DNA from: Algibacter sp. L1A34
GTDB lineage: Bacteria > Bacteroidota > Bacteroidia > Flavobacteriales > Flavobacteriaceae
Direction of reading: 5' to 3'
NCBI RefSeq assembly: GCF_009796805.1
Contig: NZ_CP047029.1
Location: 1,994,501 to 2,058,500, forward strand
Length of the DNA: 64,000 bases
The notes below the pieces were generated by a model. The model saw nothing but the letters and a program-made list of their open reading frames with translations. It searched no databases and was not told the DNA's origin. Both the position numbers and the translations under genes were made by a program. Positions 19,228 through 27,685 of this stretch are shown one piece after another. Every line of letters begins with the position of its first letter. Positions within the stretch are counted from its first letter, which is position 1.

Positions 19228-19619
19228 ATAGATTTTGGCATATTAGAAGCCAACGTCTCAATAAATTTTGTGATTGGGCCTTTAATCATCATGGCCATCA
19301 TTGGGTTAAAATCTCCCGAAAATTGTAATTGTACTTCGCTATTACCATCAGCAGTTTCAACAATGTTTCCAATTAAAGAAAAATCTAATTTTCCGCCTGC
19401 GGCACCTAAAATAATTTTATTTGGAGGAATAACTTCTTTCTTTTTTAAAATAATTTCAGGCATTCCTTTTAAAGCAAAAAGGAATTTATTATTATCTATA
19501 ACTTCAAATTTGCTTATGTTTTCAGGCATTAAAGTTTCAAAATTTTTAATATCTTCTAAAAAGTTAAAGACTTCTTGAGGAGATTTAGTAACGTTAACTT
19601 TTGGGGATTCTAAATTCAT
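19224..19619 (-). CDS. SRPBCC (START-like) superfamily protein
   Basis: A 131-residue small soluble protein with a helix-grip fold signature of the SRPBCC/CoxG-like type: VNVTKSPQEVFNFLEDIKNFETLMPENI at the start and a C-terminal helix MMIKGPITKFIETLASNM. These domains bind hydrophobic ligands, but the ligand is not predictable. It lies 82 bases downstream of pyrE on the same strand and overlaps birA tail to tail. Confidence 0.82.
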   Translation of the reverse strand: MNLESPKVNVTKSPQEVFNFLEDIKNFETLMPENISKFEVIDNNKFLFALKGMPEIILKKKEVIPPNKIILGAAGGKLDFSLIGNIVETADGNSEVQLQFSGDFNPMMAMMIKGPITKFIETLASNMPKSI

Positions 19620-19701
19620 TGTATTGTAATTTGTGTTTCGTTAAGCGATAAAATTGGTCGTCTCTAAACAACTTACAGTTTTATAACATACGTATTTTAT
19701 A

Positions 19702-20346
19702 TCAAATAGCGTTCCATTCACTAGGGTTGGAATTCCATTCGGATAAGGTTTTTAATTCTTTTTGAGAAATGTAGTTGGTATCTAGAGCTTGTTCTAGTAA
19801 ATTTTCATAATTACTTAGGGTATTTAAGGTAATACCTGCTTCTTCAAAATTTTTGGTAGCTACATCAAACCCGTAAGTAAAAATAGCAACCATGCCTTTT
19901 ACATTTACTTTAGCTTCTTTTAGAGCTTTTACAGCATTTAAGCTACTTTTTCCGGTACTTATTAAATCTTCGACCACAACAACATTTTGTCCGCCTTCAA
20001 TAAAGCCTTCAATTTGATTTTTACGGCCGTGTCCTTTTGCATCTGGCCTAACATAAATAAATGGAAGCCCTAAATATTCGGCAACCAACATACCAATGCC
20101 AATAGCGCCTGTGGCTACTCCGGCAATAGCATCTGGTTTTCCATATTGGTTTTCAATATGTTTAGCCATGGTTTCGCGAACGTAATTACGTATTGGTGGA
20201 TACGATAGAATAATACGGTTATCGCAATAAATTGGTGATTTCCAGCCGGAAGCCCAAGTGAAAGGTTCTTTCGGGCTTAGTTTTATGGCATGAACTTGCA
20301 ATAAAACTTCGGCAGTTTTTTTAGCGGTGTCTTTGTTGAATATCAT
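19702..20346 (-). CDS. pyrE: Orotate phosphoribosyltransferase
   Basis: Converts orotate and PRPP to orotidine 5'-phosphate in pyrimidine synthesis. The 214-residue protein has the PRPP-binding motif VVVVEDLISTGKSS, the N-terminal FTWASGWKSPIYCDNR substrate segment, and the catalytic loop with KGHGRKNQIEG. It is divergent from the Nudix gene. No other pyr gene is in the window. Confidence 0.96.
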   Translation of the reverse strand: MIFNKDTAKKTAEVLLQVHAIKLSPKEPFTWASGWKSPIYCDNRIILSYPPIRNYVRETMAKHIENQYGKPDAIAGVATGAIGIGMLVAEYLGLPFIYVRPDAKGHGRKNQIEGFIEGGQNVVVVEDLISTGKSSLNAVKALKEAKVNVKGMVAIFTYGFDVATKNFEEAGITLNTLSNYENLLEQALDTNYISQKELKTLSEWNSNPSEWNAI

Positions 20347-20473
20347 GCTGTAAAATTACGGATAAATTTGCTTTTATTCTGAAGTTGTAAATGGAATAAA
20401 ATTTTTTTTTCTACAATAAGCAGATTGTAAGTAAAAATGATATTTTTACCATATCATTAAATCAAACCTAACC

Positions 20474-21055
20474 ATGCACAAGATTTTTGTAAATAACAAG
20501 CCGATAACATTAACAACGAACACCGAAAAAGGTGAAGGGTATAAAACATATAAGCTAAAACGGGTAGGTCTTTATCGAGCTATCAGGAAGTTAAACCGTA
20601 CAAATTTACAGGAAGTAAGGCTTACACATAAAAACGAAAGTAAGCTGCTTTCTAAGTTTTTAAAGAAGTTACCAAACGTAATTGCTGGTGGCGGAAAAGT
20701 TTATAATGATGAAGGAAAAGTGTTATTTATCTATAGAAATGATAAATGGGATTTGCCTAAAGGAAAAGCAGAAGGCAATGAAACCATTGAAGAAACAGCT
20801 ATTCGTGAAGTTGAAGAAGAGACGAAAGTAGAAGGTTTGGAAATTGTGAAACCTTTAGAAACTACATATCATATTTTTAAACGAAACGGCCGCTATAGAA
20901 TAAAAGTAACTTATTGGTTTGAGATGAAAACAAGTTTTAAGGGTGAGCTTAAACCTCAAAAAAAGGAAGGCATCACTAAAGTAAAATGGTTGGGTAAAAA
21001 GAAAACGGCAAAAGCATTAGAGAATTCTTATGCTAATATTAAGTTATTGTTTTAG
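20474..21055 (+). CDS. Nudix hydrolase family protein with N-terminal extension
   Basis: A 193-residue protein. The Nudix domain starts near residue 72 (AGGGKVYNDEGKVLFIYR) and the Nudix box is GKAEGNETIEETAIREVEEETKV. The glutamates of the REUxEE core are intact, but the usual glycine two residues later is lysine. About 70 residues of basic, unrecognised sequence precede the domain. Such enzymes cleave nucleoside diphosphates linked to another moiety; the substrate is unknown. It ends at a strong terminator. Confidence 0.88.
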   Translation: MHKIFVNNKPITLTTNTEKGEGYKTYKLKRVGLYRAIRKLNRTNLQEVRLTHKNESKLLSKFLKKLPNVIAGGGKVYNDEGKVLFIYRNDKWDLPKGKAEGNETIEETAIREVEEETKVEGLEIVKPLETTYHIFKRNGRYRIKVTYWFEMKTSFKGELKPQKKEGITKVKWLGKKKTAKALENSYANIKLLF

Positions 21056-21076
21056 GTTGAAGAAGTAAAGAAAATG

Positions 21077-21120
21077 AAATAAAAAAAGCATAAGATTTTA
21101 AACCTTATGCTTTTTTTATT
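21077..21120. terminator. Bidirectional terminator
   Basis: A 17-bp stem (within 21077-21094 pairing with 21104-21120), A-rich and T-rich at its outer ends, between the converging Nudix and DUF192 genes. Confidence 0.85.
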
Positions 21121-21148
21121 TTGTAATTAAGAGATATCTGGTGATTTT

Positions 21149-21640
21149 TTAATTAGAAACTTCACTAAAAACAATAGAATCGCCAACAGAAAGGTTCCAG
21201 ATATCCACCAAGCCCACATTTACTTCTAAAACGTATTTAGCAGGTGCATTTGATGGAAGTGATGTCTCATCAAATGGTTTAGCATTTTTCTGAAAACTCA
21301 CAATGCTTTTATTTTCATCAATATAAATAAGATCTAATGGTATTTTTGTATTCTTCATATAGAAATAACGCTCCGTTACATCTTCAAAGATAAATAACAT
21401 ACCTTGATTCATTTTCATAGAATTTCGGTACATCAAACCCGTTTGAACATCAAAATCGGTATCAGCAATTTCAATATCTAAAACTACTTTGGAGTTATCT
21501 GCTTTAGTAATCGTTAATTCACCTTCTTTTGTGAAATGAACTTCGGTTTGAGTAATTACCTTATTATCATCTTTACAATTTGAAAGTGATAATAAAGATA
21601 TACTTAGTACTAAAATGAAACCAAATCGTTTTAAAACCAT
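21149..21640 (-). CDS. DUF192 lipoprotein
   Basis: A 163-residue protein with a lipoprotein signal (MVLKRFGFILVLSISLLSLSNC, lipid-modified Cys22) and a DUF192 domain (about 50-160), recognised by QTGLMYRNSMKMNQGMLFIFE, FYMKNTKIPLDLIYID and VLEVNVGLVDIWNLSVGD. The family has no settled function. It begins one base after lgt on the same strand; fittingly, Lgt is the enzyme that would lipidate it. Confidence 0.9.
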   Translation of the reverse strand: MVLKRFGFILVLSISLLSLSNCKDDNKVITQTEVHFTKEGELTITKADNSKVVLDIEIADTDFDVQTGLMYRNSMKMNQGMLFIFEDVTERYFYMKNTKIPLDLIYIDENKSIVSFQKNAKPFDETSLPSNAPAKYVLEVNVGLVDIWNLSVGDSIVFSEVSN

Positions 21641-21641
21641 C

Positions 21642-22568
21642 TTATTTTACTGCGTTTTTTGGTTTGTAAACAAACATAAAATACAATCCTATCAGTACAA
21701 ACGGAATACTTAACCATTGCCCTGTGTTTAATGCCCAGGTAGAACGAACATCAACTTGTGCTTCTTTTACAAATTCAACAAAGAATCTAACAGTCCAAAG
21801 TAAAACTAAAAATAAGCCGAATAAAAAGCCTGTTTGATTTCTTTTTTCTGTTTTTACATAGAAATATAACAGAATTAAAAACACAAAAATATAACAAAAC
21901 GATTCGTATAATTGTGCAGGATGTCTATATGGAACAGCATCTAACAGGTTTTGAAATTTAGGGTTATCAGTAACGGCGTTGTAGGCTTTTTGCACATCTT
22001 TGATTCCTGTGCGTTGCATGATTTCATTTTTGTAATACTGATCTTGAATGAAACGAACACCAAAATTCGAATCTGTGATTTTTCCTATAATTTCAGAATT
22101 TATAAAGTTTCCAATTCTAATAAAAATTGCTCCAGAAGCTACTGGAATTACAATGCGGTCTAAAATCCATAAAATCGATTTGTAGTTATATTTTCGTCTG
22201 TATAAATACATCCCAATAATAATTCCGATAGCGGCACCATGACTGGCTAAACCCTGAAATCCTGTAAACTCAAAGCCTCCTTTAAATTTAACAGGTAGAA
22301 AAACACTGAAAAAATCTTCAGATAATAATTCCGATTGATAAAATATAACGTGACCTAAACGCGCGCCAATCATGGTAGAAAGCACAGTGTAAATAAATAA
22401 AGGGTCTAAATATTCTAATGATACTTTTTCTTTTGTAAAAATCCTTTTCATAATATACCAGCCAATAACAAAGGCAGTAACCCACATAAGGCTGTAAAAA
22501 TGGATTTTAAAATTCCCGATTATATCGATTCCTGTTATAGGGTTCCAATCAAATTTTAATAATTGCAT
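21642..22568 (-). CDS. lgt: Prolipoprotein diacylglyceryl transferase
   Basis: Inner-membrane enzyme that adds diacylglycerol to the lipobox cysteine of prolipoproteins. The 308-residue protein has about seven membrane helices and the family motifs GARLGHVIFY, the Lgt signature RIGNFINSEIIGK, HPAQLYES and the C-terminal WTVRFFVEFVKE. Compared with proteobacterial Lgt there is an insertion around residues 150-190. It sits between genes for several lipoproteins (DUF192, the cyclophilin fusion, GldI). Confidence 0.96.
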   Translation of the reverse strand: MQLLKFDWNPITGIDIIGNFKIHFYSLMWVTAFVIGWYIMKRIFTKEKVSLEYLDPLFIYTVLSTMIGARLGHVIFYQSELLSEDFFSVFLPVKFKGGFEFTGFQGLASHGAAIGIIIGMYLYRRKYNYKSILWILDRIVIPVASGAIFIRIGNFINSEIIGKITDSNFGVRFIQDQYYKNEIMQRTGIKDVQKAYNAVTDNPKFQNLLDAVPYRHPAQLYESFCYIFVFLILLYFYVKTEKRNQTGFLFGLFLVLLWTVRFFVEFVKEAQVDVRSTWALNTGQWLSIPFVLIGLYFMFVYKPKNAVK

Positions 22569-22622
22569 AGGTTTTGTTTTTCAGTGCGAAATTAAGTGTT
22601 TCAGACTGTTTTTGTATTATGT

Positions 22623-23750
22623 TTATTTAAGAAGTTCTAAAATTTCAACTTCAAAAACAATATTTGTTTTTCCAGGAATACCTCTAGTACCAGATTCTCC
22701 GTAAGCCAAGTGGTACGGTATAAATAAAGTGGCTTTATCACCAACACTTAATTGTTGTAAGCCTTCTTTAAAGCCTGCAATCATTCTTGCGTCTGGCCCT
22801 ATTTCAGCGGTAATAGGTTGGTAGCCGTCTTGTTCTTTACGACGTTCGTTTACAATATCTAACGCTTCGGCTATTTCTAGTTTACTCGTTTCTAGTATCT
22901 TTCCGTTTTCAAAATAGACGGCATAATGGGTTAATAGCTCGGCAGTTTCTGGCAATTTTTCTCCAGTACCTTTTTCTGTAATAATATATTTTAATCCTGA
23001 AGGAAGTGTAATTGCTTTTTCTTTTAAGGCTTTAAATTTATCTTGAGTTGCTTTCAAAATAGCCGCTGCTTTAGCTACCTTTTCTTTTTCTAATCTTTCA
23101 GCTTCGGCTAAAGAATTTATAAAAACCTTAGGCGCATCGAAGTTTTTAGCAGCTTTTCCTTTTCTTATAATGTTTAATTCTTCGATAACCACATCTTCAA
23201 TTGGTCTATCATTTCTGTCAACTTCTACGTTCGAAATACTATCTTGAACATCTAAACCTAATACTAATTCGCCAAAAACACTATGTTTGTTGTCTAAGTT
23301 GGGTTTTGGGATTTCTGTTATAAAAAACTGAGACCCGTTGGTGTTTCGGCCAGAATTTGCCATGGATAAAATACCTGGTTTGTCGTGTTTTAAATCTGGA
23401 GAAAACTCATCCATAAACTTGTATCCAGCATCGCCAGAACCTGTTCCTGTCGGGTCGCCACCTTGTATCATAAATCCATCTATAACGCGGTGAAAAATTA
23501 GTCCATTGTAAAATTTCTTTTTCTTGAAAGCTTTATCGACCATTGTGTTTTCACCTTCGGCTAGGGAAACAAAATTAGCAACTGTTAGCGGCGTTTTTTC
23601 GTAACTTAATTTGGCAACCATAACACCTTTTGTGGTAACGAATTCAGCATACATACCGTCTTCTAAGTCGGGATACTGCGCTTTGCAAGATGTTAGGTTT
23701 AATACTAATGTAAACAGAACGAGTTTTAAAACGTTTTTAAATAAATACAT
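22623..23750 (-). CDS. Peptidyl-prolyl isomerase lipoprotein: cyclophilin fused to FKBP
   Basis: A 375-residue protein with two different prolyl isomerase domains in one chain. A lipoprotein signal (MYLFKNVLKLVLFTLVLNLTSC) is followed by a cyclophilin domain (about 30-195: FHRVIDGFMIQGGDPTGTGSGD, MANSGRNTNGSQFFIT), a charged linker, and an FKBP domain (about 260-373: VGDKATLFIPYHLAYGE, NIVFEVEILELLK). The start at 23750 is chosen because it gives the signal peptide; an upstream in-frame ATG at 23795 lies inside gldI. The protein probably assists folding of exported proteins. Confidence 0.92.
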   Translation of the reverse strand: MYLFKNVLKLVLFTLVLNLTSCKAQYPDLEDGMYAEFVTTKGVMVAKLSYEKTPLTVANFVSLAEGENTMVDKAFKKKKFYNGLIFHRVIDGFMIQGGDPTGTGSGDAGYKFMDEFSPDLKHDKPGILSMANSGRNTNGSQFFITEIPKPNLDNKHSVFGELVLGLDVQDSISNVEVDRNDRPIEDVVIEELNIIRKGKAAKNFDAPKVFINSLAEAERLEKEKVAKAAAILKATQDKFKALKEKAITLPSGLKYIITEKGTGEKLPETAELLTHYAVYFENGKILETSKLEIAEALDIVNERRKEQDGYQPITAEIGPDARMIAGFKEGLQQLSVGDKATLFIPYHLAYGESGTRGIPGKTNIVFEVEILELLK

Positions 23751-23751
23751 A

Positions 23752-24297
23752 TTAGTTGCTTTGATTTGGGGTAATAGAGTTGACAGTAACTTCACAAATT
23801 AGAGGTGTGTTTGGTCCAATTTTATTTTCATCACCATAGTAACCGTAAGCACGATCGGATGGAAAAATAAAGGTAACTGTTTCACCAATTTTCATAAGCT
23901 TTAAGCCATGGCGTAAACCTGTAAAAAGTTCTTGCTTATCCATAGCGTAATTCTGTGTTTTTAAATCTGCTTTAGAATAAATTTCATTACCATTTAGAGT
24001 TTTAATATTATAATCGTAGTTAATAATATCACCAAAATTTGGAGTGCTTAAGCTATCGTTTTCTGCTTTTGTTTGGTATTTATACCAAAAGCCAGTATCC
24101 GATGCTAAGTATTCATCGGTGTCAGCTTCCATTATTTTTTCAATAACCGCTTTTTCTTTGGCAAAACGTTTTTTATTTAGAGCAATAGAGGCGTCTATAT
24201 AAGATCCAGATTTTGTAGAAACTGGTCGTCTTGCTTCTGGGCTTTTACAGCTAAAAACGAGAAGCACAAGTAGGGCTGTGGTAATTAATTTATTCAT
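23752..24297 (-). CDS. gldI: Gliding-motility-associated prolyl isomerase GldI
   Basis: A 181-residue lipoprotein (MNKLITTALLVLLVFSC, Cys17) with an FKBP-like domain in the C-terminal half (FTGLRHGLKLMKIGETVTFIFPSDRAYGYYGDENKIGPNTPLICEV). Context and composition match GldI, needed for gliding and for the type IX secretion apparatus in Flavobacteriia. It overlaps nrnA by eight bases at its start and is followed after one base by a second prolyl isomerase lipoprotein, so the two foldases are made together. Confidence 0.88.
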   Translation of the reverse strand: MNKLITTALLVLLVFSCKSPEARRPVSTKSGSYIDASIALNKKRFAKEKAVIEKIMEADTDEYLASDTGFWYKYQTKAENDSLSTPNFGDIINYDYNIKTLNGNEIYSKADLKTQNYAMDKQELFTGLRHGLKLMKIGETVTFIFPSDRAYGYYGDENKIGPNTPLICEVTVNSITPNQSN

Positions 24298-25309
24298 TGT
24301 TTAATGCATCGTTATAACTAGGTAATATACTAATAAATTTATCAACGGTTTCTGTTAGGGATAAATCGCTTTTTCCTCCCGCAGCATTGGTGTGCCCTCC
24401 TCCATGAAAGTGCGCACGAGACATTTCGTTTACCGAAAAACTTCCTTTAGAACGTAAAGAGATTTTAATAATCCCTTCTTGCTTATCCTCGATAAAAATG
24501 GCCGCAAGTACAACTCCGTTTAGTGATAAAGCATAATTTACAATACCTTCTGTATCTCCTTTTTTATAATTAAAACGATTAAGTTCCTCTTGAGATAGCG
24601 TAATATAAGCTGCTCTCGATTCGGGAACAACTTTTAGGTTACTAAGCGCACAACCTAATAATTGTAAGCTTTCATAACTATTTGTATCGTAAATGTTATT
24701 ATGAATATTGGTGTTATCTGCTCCTTTTTCAATAAGCTTAGCAATAATGTCGTGTGTTTTATTCGTAGTTGAACGGAATCTAAACGAGCCCGTATCTGTC
24801 ATGATTCCAACATAAATACAAGTAGCAATATTGGCATCAACTAATTCTGCATCACTTAGCATGTTTATAAAGTTATATACCATTTCGCAGGTAGAACTCA
24901 TGGTTGTATCGCTATAAGTGTAAGTGGCATAGTCGTCTGGAGATTGGTGATGATCAATCATGATTTTTAAAGCTTTACTTTCAGAAAGTACCTTTTCCAT
25001 ATTGCCTGTTCTATGGAACGCATTAAAATCTAAAGTAAAAATAATATCTGCAGATTCTATTAAACTGTCGCAAGTTTTAGTTTGGTGGTCGTAAACAGAA
25101 ATCATGTCATTACCCGGAATCCATTTTAAAAAAGTAGGATAGTCATTAGGTACAATAACCGTTGCGTTATGATTTCCTTTTAAAAGATAATGGTAAAGTG
25201 CTAAAGTTGATCCAATAGCATCGCCATCAGGGTTTTTATGCGGAACAATAACTATTTTTTTAGGACTAGATAATAGTTGTTTTATATTGGTAATGTCTTC
25301 TTTTTTCAT
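24290..25309 (-). CDS. nrnA: DHH-family phosphoesterase (NrnA-like oligoribonuclease / pAp phosphatase)
   Basis: A 339-residue cytoplasmic enzyme. The DHH domain holds the metal-binding motifs VPHKNPDGDAIGSTLAL, TLDFNAFHRTGN, MIDHHQSPDD and MTDTGSFRFR; the DHHA1 domain ends with RAHFHGGGHTNAAGG. NrnA-type enzymes degrade very short RNA and dephosphorylate 3'-phosphoadenosine 5'-phosphate. It is the first gene of the nrnA-gldI-PPIase group, an arrangement I know from other Flavobacteriia. Confidence 0.92.
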   Translation of the reverse strand: MKKEDITNIKQLLSSPKKIVIVPHKNPDGDAIGSTLALYHYLLKGNHNATVIVPNDYPTFLKWIPGNDMISVYDHQTKTCDSLIESADIIFTLDFNAFHRTGNMEKVLSESKALKIMIDHHQSPDDYATYTYSDTTMSSTCEMVYNFINMLSDAELVDANIATCIYVGIMTDTGSFRFRSTTNKTHDIIAKLIEKGADNTNIHNNIYDTNSYESLQLLGCALSNLKVVPESRAAYITLSQEELNRFNYKKGDTEGIVNYALSLNGVVLAAIFIEDKQEGIIKISLRSKGSFSVNEMSRAHFHGGGHTNAAGGKSDLSLTETVDKFISILPSYNDALNNE

Positions 25310-25388
25310 AGGAAACGAAGATACAATTTAATAATATAGACTTAAAATAGAATACAGTACTTTTATGTAAAAATTAACGGTGAATTAC

Positions 25389-26426
25389 ATGAAAAATAGA
25401 TTAATATTTAGTGTCTTTATAATGATGTTTTGTTTTATGTCTTGTAAAACGACTCTAATTAAAGCTGAAAAGGAGAAAGAAATGGTATATGATGCTACTA
25501 TTGCTTTTGGCTCTTGTAATAAGCAGGATTTAGAAAATAAACTTTGGGTTGAAATTGTGAAAAATAAACCAGATTTGTGGATTTGGGGAGGTGATATTGT
25601 ATATGCCGATACAGATAACATGGTAAAATTAAAAGCGGAATATGATAAATTACTAGCTAATGAAGGCTATAAAAAGTTAAAAGAAACGACCCTAATCACA
25701 GGTACTTGGGACGATCACGATTATGGTTTAAATGATGGAGGTGTGGAGTTTCATGCAAAAAGGGGGAGTGAACAATTATTTTTAGATTTTTTAGGGGTTT
25801 CTGAAAATGATAAACGCCGAGATCAAGAAGGTGTTTATAGTTCTCAAGTTATAAATACACCTAAAGGAAAAATAAAAGTGATTGTTTTAGATACGCGTTA
25901 TTTTAGATCAGCTTTAACCAAAGCTAGAGGTTCTAAAAAAAGATATGAGCCAAGTGTTTATGGTGAAGGGACTATTCTAGGTGAGCAACAATGGAGTTGG
26001 TTAGAGGGTGAATTGAAATCTTCTGAAGCTGATTTTAATATTATTGTGAGTAGTATTCAGGTTCTATCTGCCGAGCACGGTTTTGAGACTTGGGGTAATT
26101 TCCCTCATGAAGTGGATAGGTTAAAATTATTGATAAAAGATTCTAAAGCAAATGGAGTTGTTGTTCTTTCGGGAGATCGGCATATTTCTGAATTTTCAAA
26201 AACCAAAATTAAAGGTGTCTCTTTTCCTTTAATCGATTTTACATCTAGCGGCTTAACTCATGTATACAGTGGTTTTACTTCGGAGGCAAATAAAAATCGC
26301 ATATTAAAAGTGGTTCCAGAATTAAGCTTTGGAGTTTTGAAATTTAATTTTGAAAGAAAAACAATACTGATGGAAATGCGAGGTGTAAACAATATTTTGC
26401 AACAAAAACTTTTACAAACCTATTAA
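25389..26426 (+). CDS. PhoD-like alkaline phosphatase family lipoprotein
   Basis: A 345-residue exported phosphatase-like protein. The ATG at 25389 opens a lipoprotein signal (MKNRLIFSVFIMMFCFMSC); a GTG at 25380 is the only upstream alternative. Metallophosphatase motifs can be followed in order: IAFGSCNKQ, IWGGDIVYAD, TGTWDDHDYGLND, VIVLDTRYFR and VVLSGDRHISEF. PhoD enzymes are phosphodiesterases or monoesterases that scavenge phosphate, with calcium and iron in the characterised member. No pho-type operon surrounds it. Confidence 0.9.
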   Translation: MKNRLIFSVFIMMFCFMSCKTTLIKAEKEKEMVYDATIAFGSCNKQDLENKLWVEIVKNKPDLWIWGGDIVYADTDNMVKLKAEYDKLLANEGYKKLKETTLITGTWDDHDYGLNDGGVEFHAKRGSEQLFLDFLGVSENDKRRDQEGVYSSQVINTPKGKIKVIVLDTRYFRSALTKARGSKKRYEPSVYGEGTILGEQQWSWLEGELKSSEADFNIIVSSIQVLSAEHGFETWGNFPHEVDRLKLLIKDSKANGVVVLSGDRHISEFSKTKIKGVSFPLIDFTSSGLTHVYSGFTSEANKNRILKVVPELSFGVLKFNFERKTILMEMRGVNNILQQKLLQTY

Positions 26427-26448
26427 GGTGTAAATAAATATAAAAATG

Positions 26449-26456
26449 TATTTTTG
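26449..26456 (+). promoter_or_regulatory. Candidate ndk promoter -7 box
   Basis: TATTTTTG fits the TAnnTTTG consensus and ends 21 bases before the ndk start. It overlaps the in-frame upstream ATG at 26454, which supports starting the protein at 26478. Confidence 0.5.
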
Positions 26457-26477
26457 CAGAAATTTAAAAAAATAAAA

Positions 26478-26897
26478 ATGGCAACAAATAGAACATTTAC
26501 AATGCTTAAGCCAGACGCTGTTGAAAACGGACACATTGGTGCAATATTAGAAAAGATTTCAGCTTCAGGATTTAGAATTGTAGCTATGAAATTAACACAA
26601 ATGACAAAAGCTGACGCTGAAGCATTTTATGCTGTACATAACGAACGTCCATTTTTTGGAGAATTAGTTGAGTTTATGACAAGAGGTCCAATAGTTGCTG
26701 CTATTTTAGAAAAAGAAAACGCAGTGAACGATTTTAGAACTTTAATTGGGGCTACAAATCCTGCTGATGCTGCAGAAGGTACTATTCGTAAAATGTATGC
26801 AACATCTATGGGTGAAAATGCTGTACATGGTAGTGATAGTGATGAAAACGCATTTATTGAAGGTGAGTTTCATTTCGCTGGAAGAGAGCAGTTTTAA
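26478..26897 (+). CDS. ndk: Nucleoside-diphosphate kinase
   Basis: Balances nucleoside triphosphate pools by passing phosphate from ATP through a phosphohistidine. The 139-residue protein has the ATP-site MLKPDAVE and the active-site histidine in NAVHGSDS (His117). The start at 26478 ([13 protein letters not shown]) is the family start and lies just after a -7 box. It is a single-gene unit. Confidence 0.98.
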   Translation: MATNRTFTMLKPDAVENGHIGAILEKISASGFRIVAMKLTQMTKADAEAFYAVHNERPFFGELVEFMTRGPIVAAILEKENAVNDFRTLIGATNPADAAEGTIRKMYATSMGENAVHGSDSDENAFIEGEFHFAGREQF

Positions 26898-26909
26898 TTA
26901 GGAAATTAT

Positions 26910-26940
26910 TTAAAGGCTTACCTTTAAGTTTTTTTTTTTT
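26910..26940 (+). terminator. Terminator of ndk
   Basis: A short 7-bp stem (TTAAAGG / CCTTTAA with loop CTTA) followed by an uninterrupted T run, 13 bases after the ndk stop. Confidence 0.8.
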
Positions 26941-26992
26941 TGAAAGTGGTTCCTATTAATTGGGAACCTTAATTCTGAAAATATATTATATA

Positions 26993-27024
26993 AAAAATCC
27001 CGCAACATTTGTTGCGGGATTTTT
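26993..27024. terminator. Bidirectional terminator between ndk and the first cold-shock gene
   Basis: A perfect 14-bp stem (26993-27006 with 27011-27024), core TCCCGCAAC, loop ATTT, with A and T runs outside. It mainly serves the minus-strand cold-shock gene. Confidence 0.88.
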
Positions 27025-27050
27025 GTTTTAAAAAAGTTTACTAGTATATA

Positions 27051-27242
27051 CTAAATTACTTTTACGTTTACGGCGTTTAATCCTTTTTTGCCTTCCTGTA
27101 AATCGAATTCTACTAAGTCGCCTTCGCGAATTTCATCGATTAATCCAGAAATGTGAACAAAATGTTCGTTGTTTGAACCTTCTTCTGTTATAAATCCGAA
27201 TCCTTTAGAATCGTTGAAGAATTTTACTGTTCCTTTACTCAT
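27051..27242 (-). CDS. Cold-shock domain protein (copy 1)
   Basis: A 63-residue single cold-shock domain, an OB-fold that binds single-stranded RNA and DNA and melts RNA structure. RNP1 is KGFGFI and RNP2 is EHFVHI. It differs from the second copy at only a handful of positions, mainly in the EEGSNNE loop and near EGDLVEF. It has its own terminator. Cold induction is not shown by the sequence. Confidence 0.95.
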   Translation of the reverse strand: MSKGTVKFFNDSKGFGFITEEGSNNEHFVHISGLIDEIREGDLVEFDLQEGKKGLNAVNVKVI

Positions 27243-27333
27243 TGTATTATAAATATTAAATTATTAATATATGTAATACAAAAGTGATGCCACAAATTAT
27301 TTAGGCAAATAGGTTAGTGTAAGTTTTTAAAGC

Positions 27334-27368
27334 AAAAAAGTCTGTCAAAATAAATTGACAGACTTTTA
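27334..27368 (-). terminator. Terminator of the second cold-shock gene
   Basis: A 13-bp stem with core AGTCTGTCAA (27335-27348 with 27355-27367) and a T run on the minus strand. It separates the two cold-shock genes into independent transcripts. Confidence 0.85.
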
Positions 27369-27394
27369 AAGTTGTAATTGTTAAAGTATAAATC

Positions 27395-27586
27395 TTAGAT
27401 TACTTTTACGTTTACGGCGTTTAATCCTTTTCTACCTTCTTGTAGATCGAATTCAACTGCATCACCTTCACGAATTTCATCGATAAGTCCTGAAATGTGT
27501 ACGAAATGTTCTTTGTTGTTGTCATCTTCTGTGATAAATCCAAAACCTTTAGAATCGTTGAAGAATTTTACGGTACCTTTACTCAT
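27395..27586 (-). CDS. Cold-shock domain protein (copy 2)
   Basis: A 63-residue cold-shock domain nearly identical to the protein encoded 150 bases downstream, with the same RNP1 (KGFGFI) and RNP2 (EHFVHI). The pair looks like a tandem duplication. A promoter matching the Bacteroidota consensus is present upstream (27616-27648), so the gene can be expressed independently of its neighbours. Confidence 0.95.
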   Translation of the reverse strand: MSKGTVKFFNDSKGFGFITEDDNNKEHFVHISGLIDEIREGDAVEFDLQEGRKGLNAVNVKVI

Positions 27587-27615
27587 TTTAATGTGTATTA
27601 TAAATAATTAAGTGC

Positions 27616-27648
27616 CAAAGATAATGTAAAAAATAATAAATAACCAAA
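27616..27648 (-). promoter_or_regulatory. Candidate promoter of the second cold-shock gene
   Basis: On the minus strand, TTTG at 27648-27645 and TATCTTTG at 27623-27616 are separated by 21 bases, fitting the Bacteroidota -33/-7 pattern (TTTG, TAnnTTTG). The start codon lies about 30 bases downstream. The -33 box falls inside the palindrome at 27641-27679. Confidence 0.55.
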
Positions 27649-27679
27649 ATATATTAAAAATTTTAATATATTTTGGTTA
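27641..27679. repeat. Perfect 19-bp palindrome (terminator of the DUF721 gene, possible operator)
   Basis: 19 bases (27641-27659) and their exact reverse complement (27661-27679) around a single A. As RNA it would form a stem at the end of the DUF721 gene, whose stop is seven bases away. It also overlaps the -33 box of the cold-shock gene, so a protein-binding role is possible but unproven. Confidence 0.6.
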
Positions 27680-27685
27680 GTCTAA

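Noticed and set aside
27051-27586. Tandem cold-shock genes as a recombination-derived pseudogene pair
   Set aside because: Both copies keep intact RNP motifs, starts, stops and separate terminators, so both appear functional.
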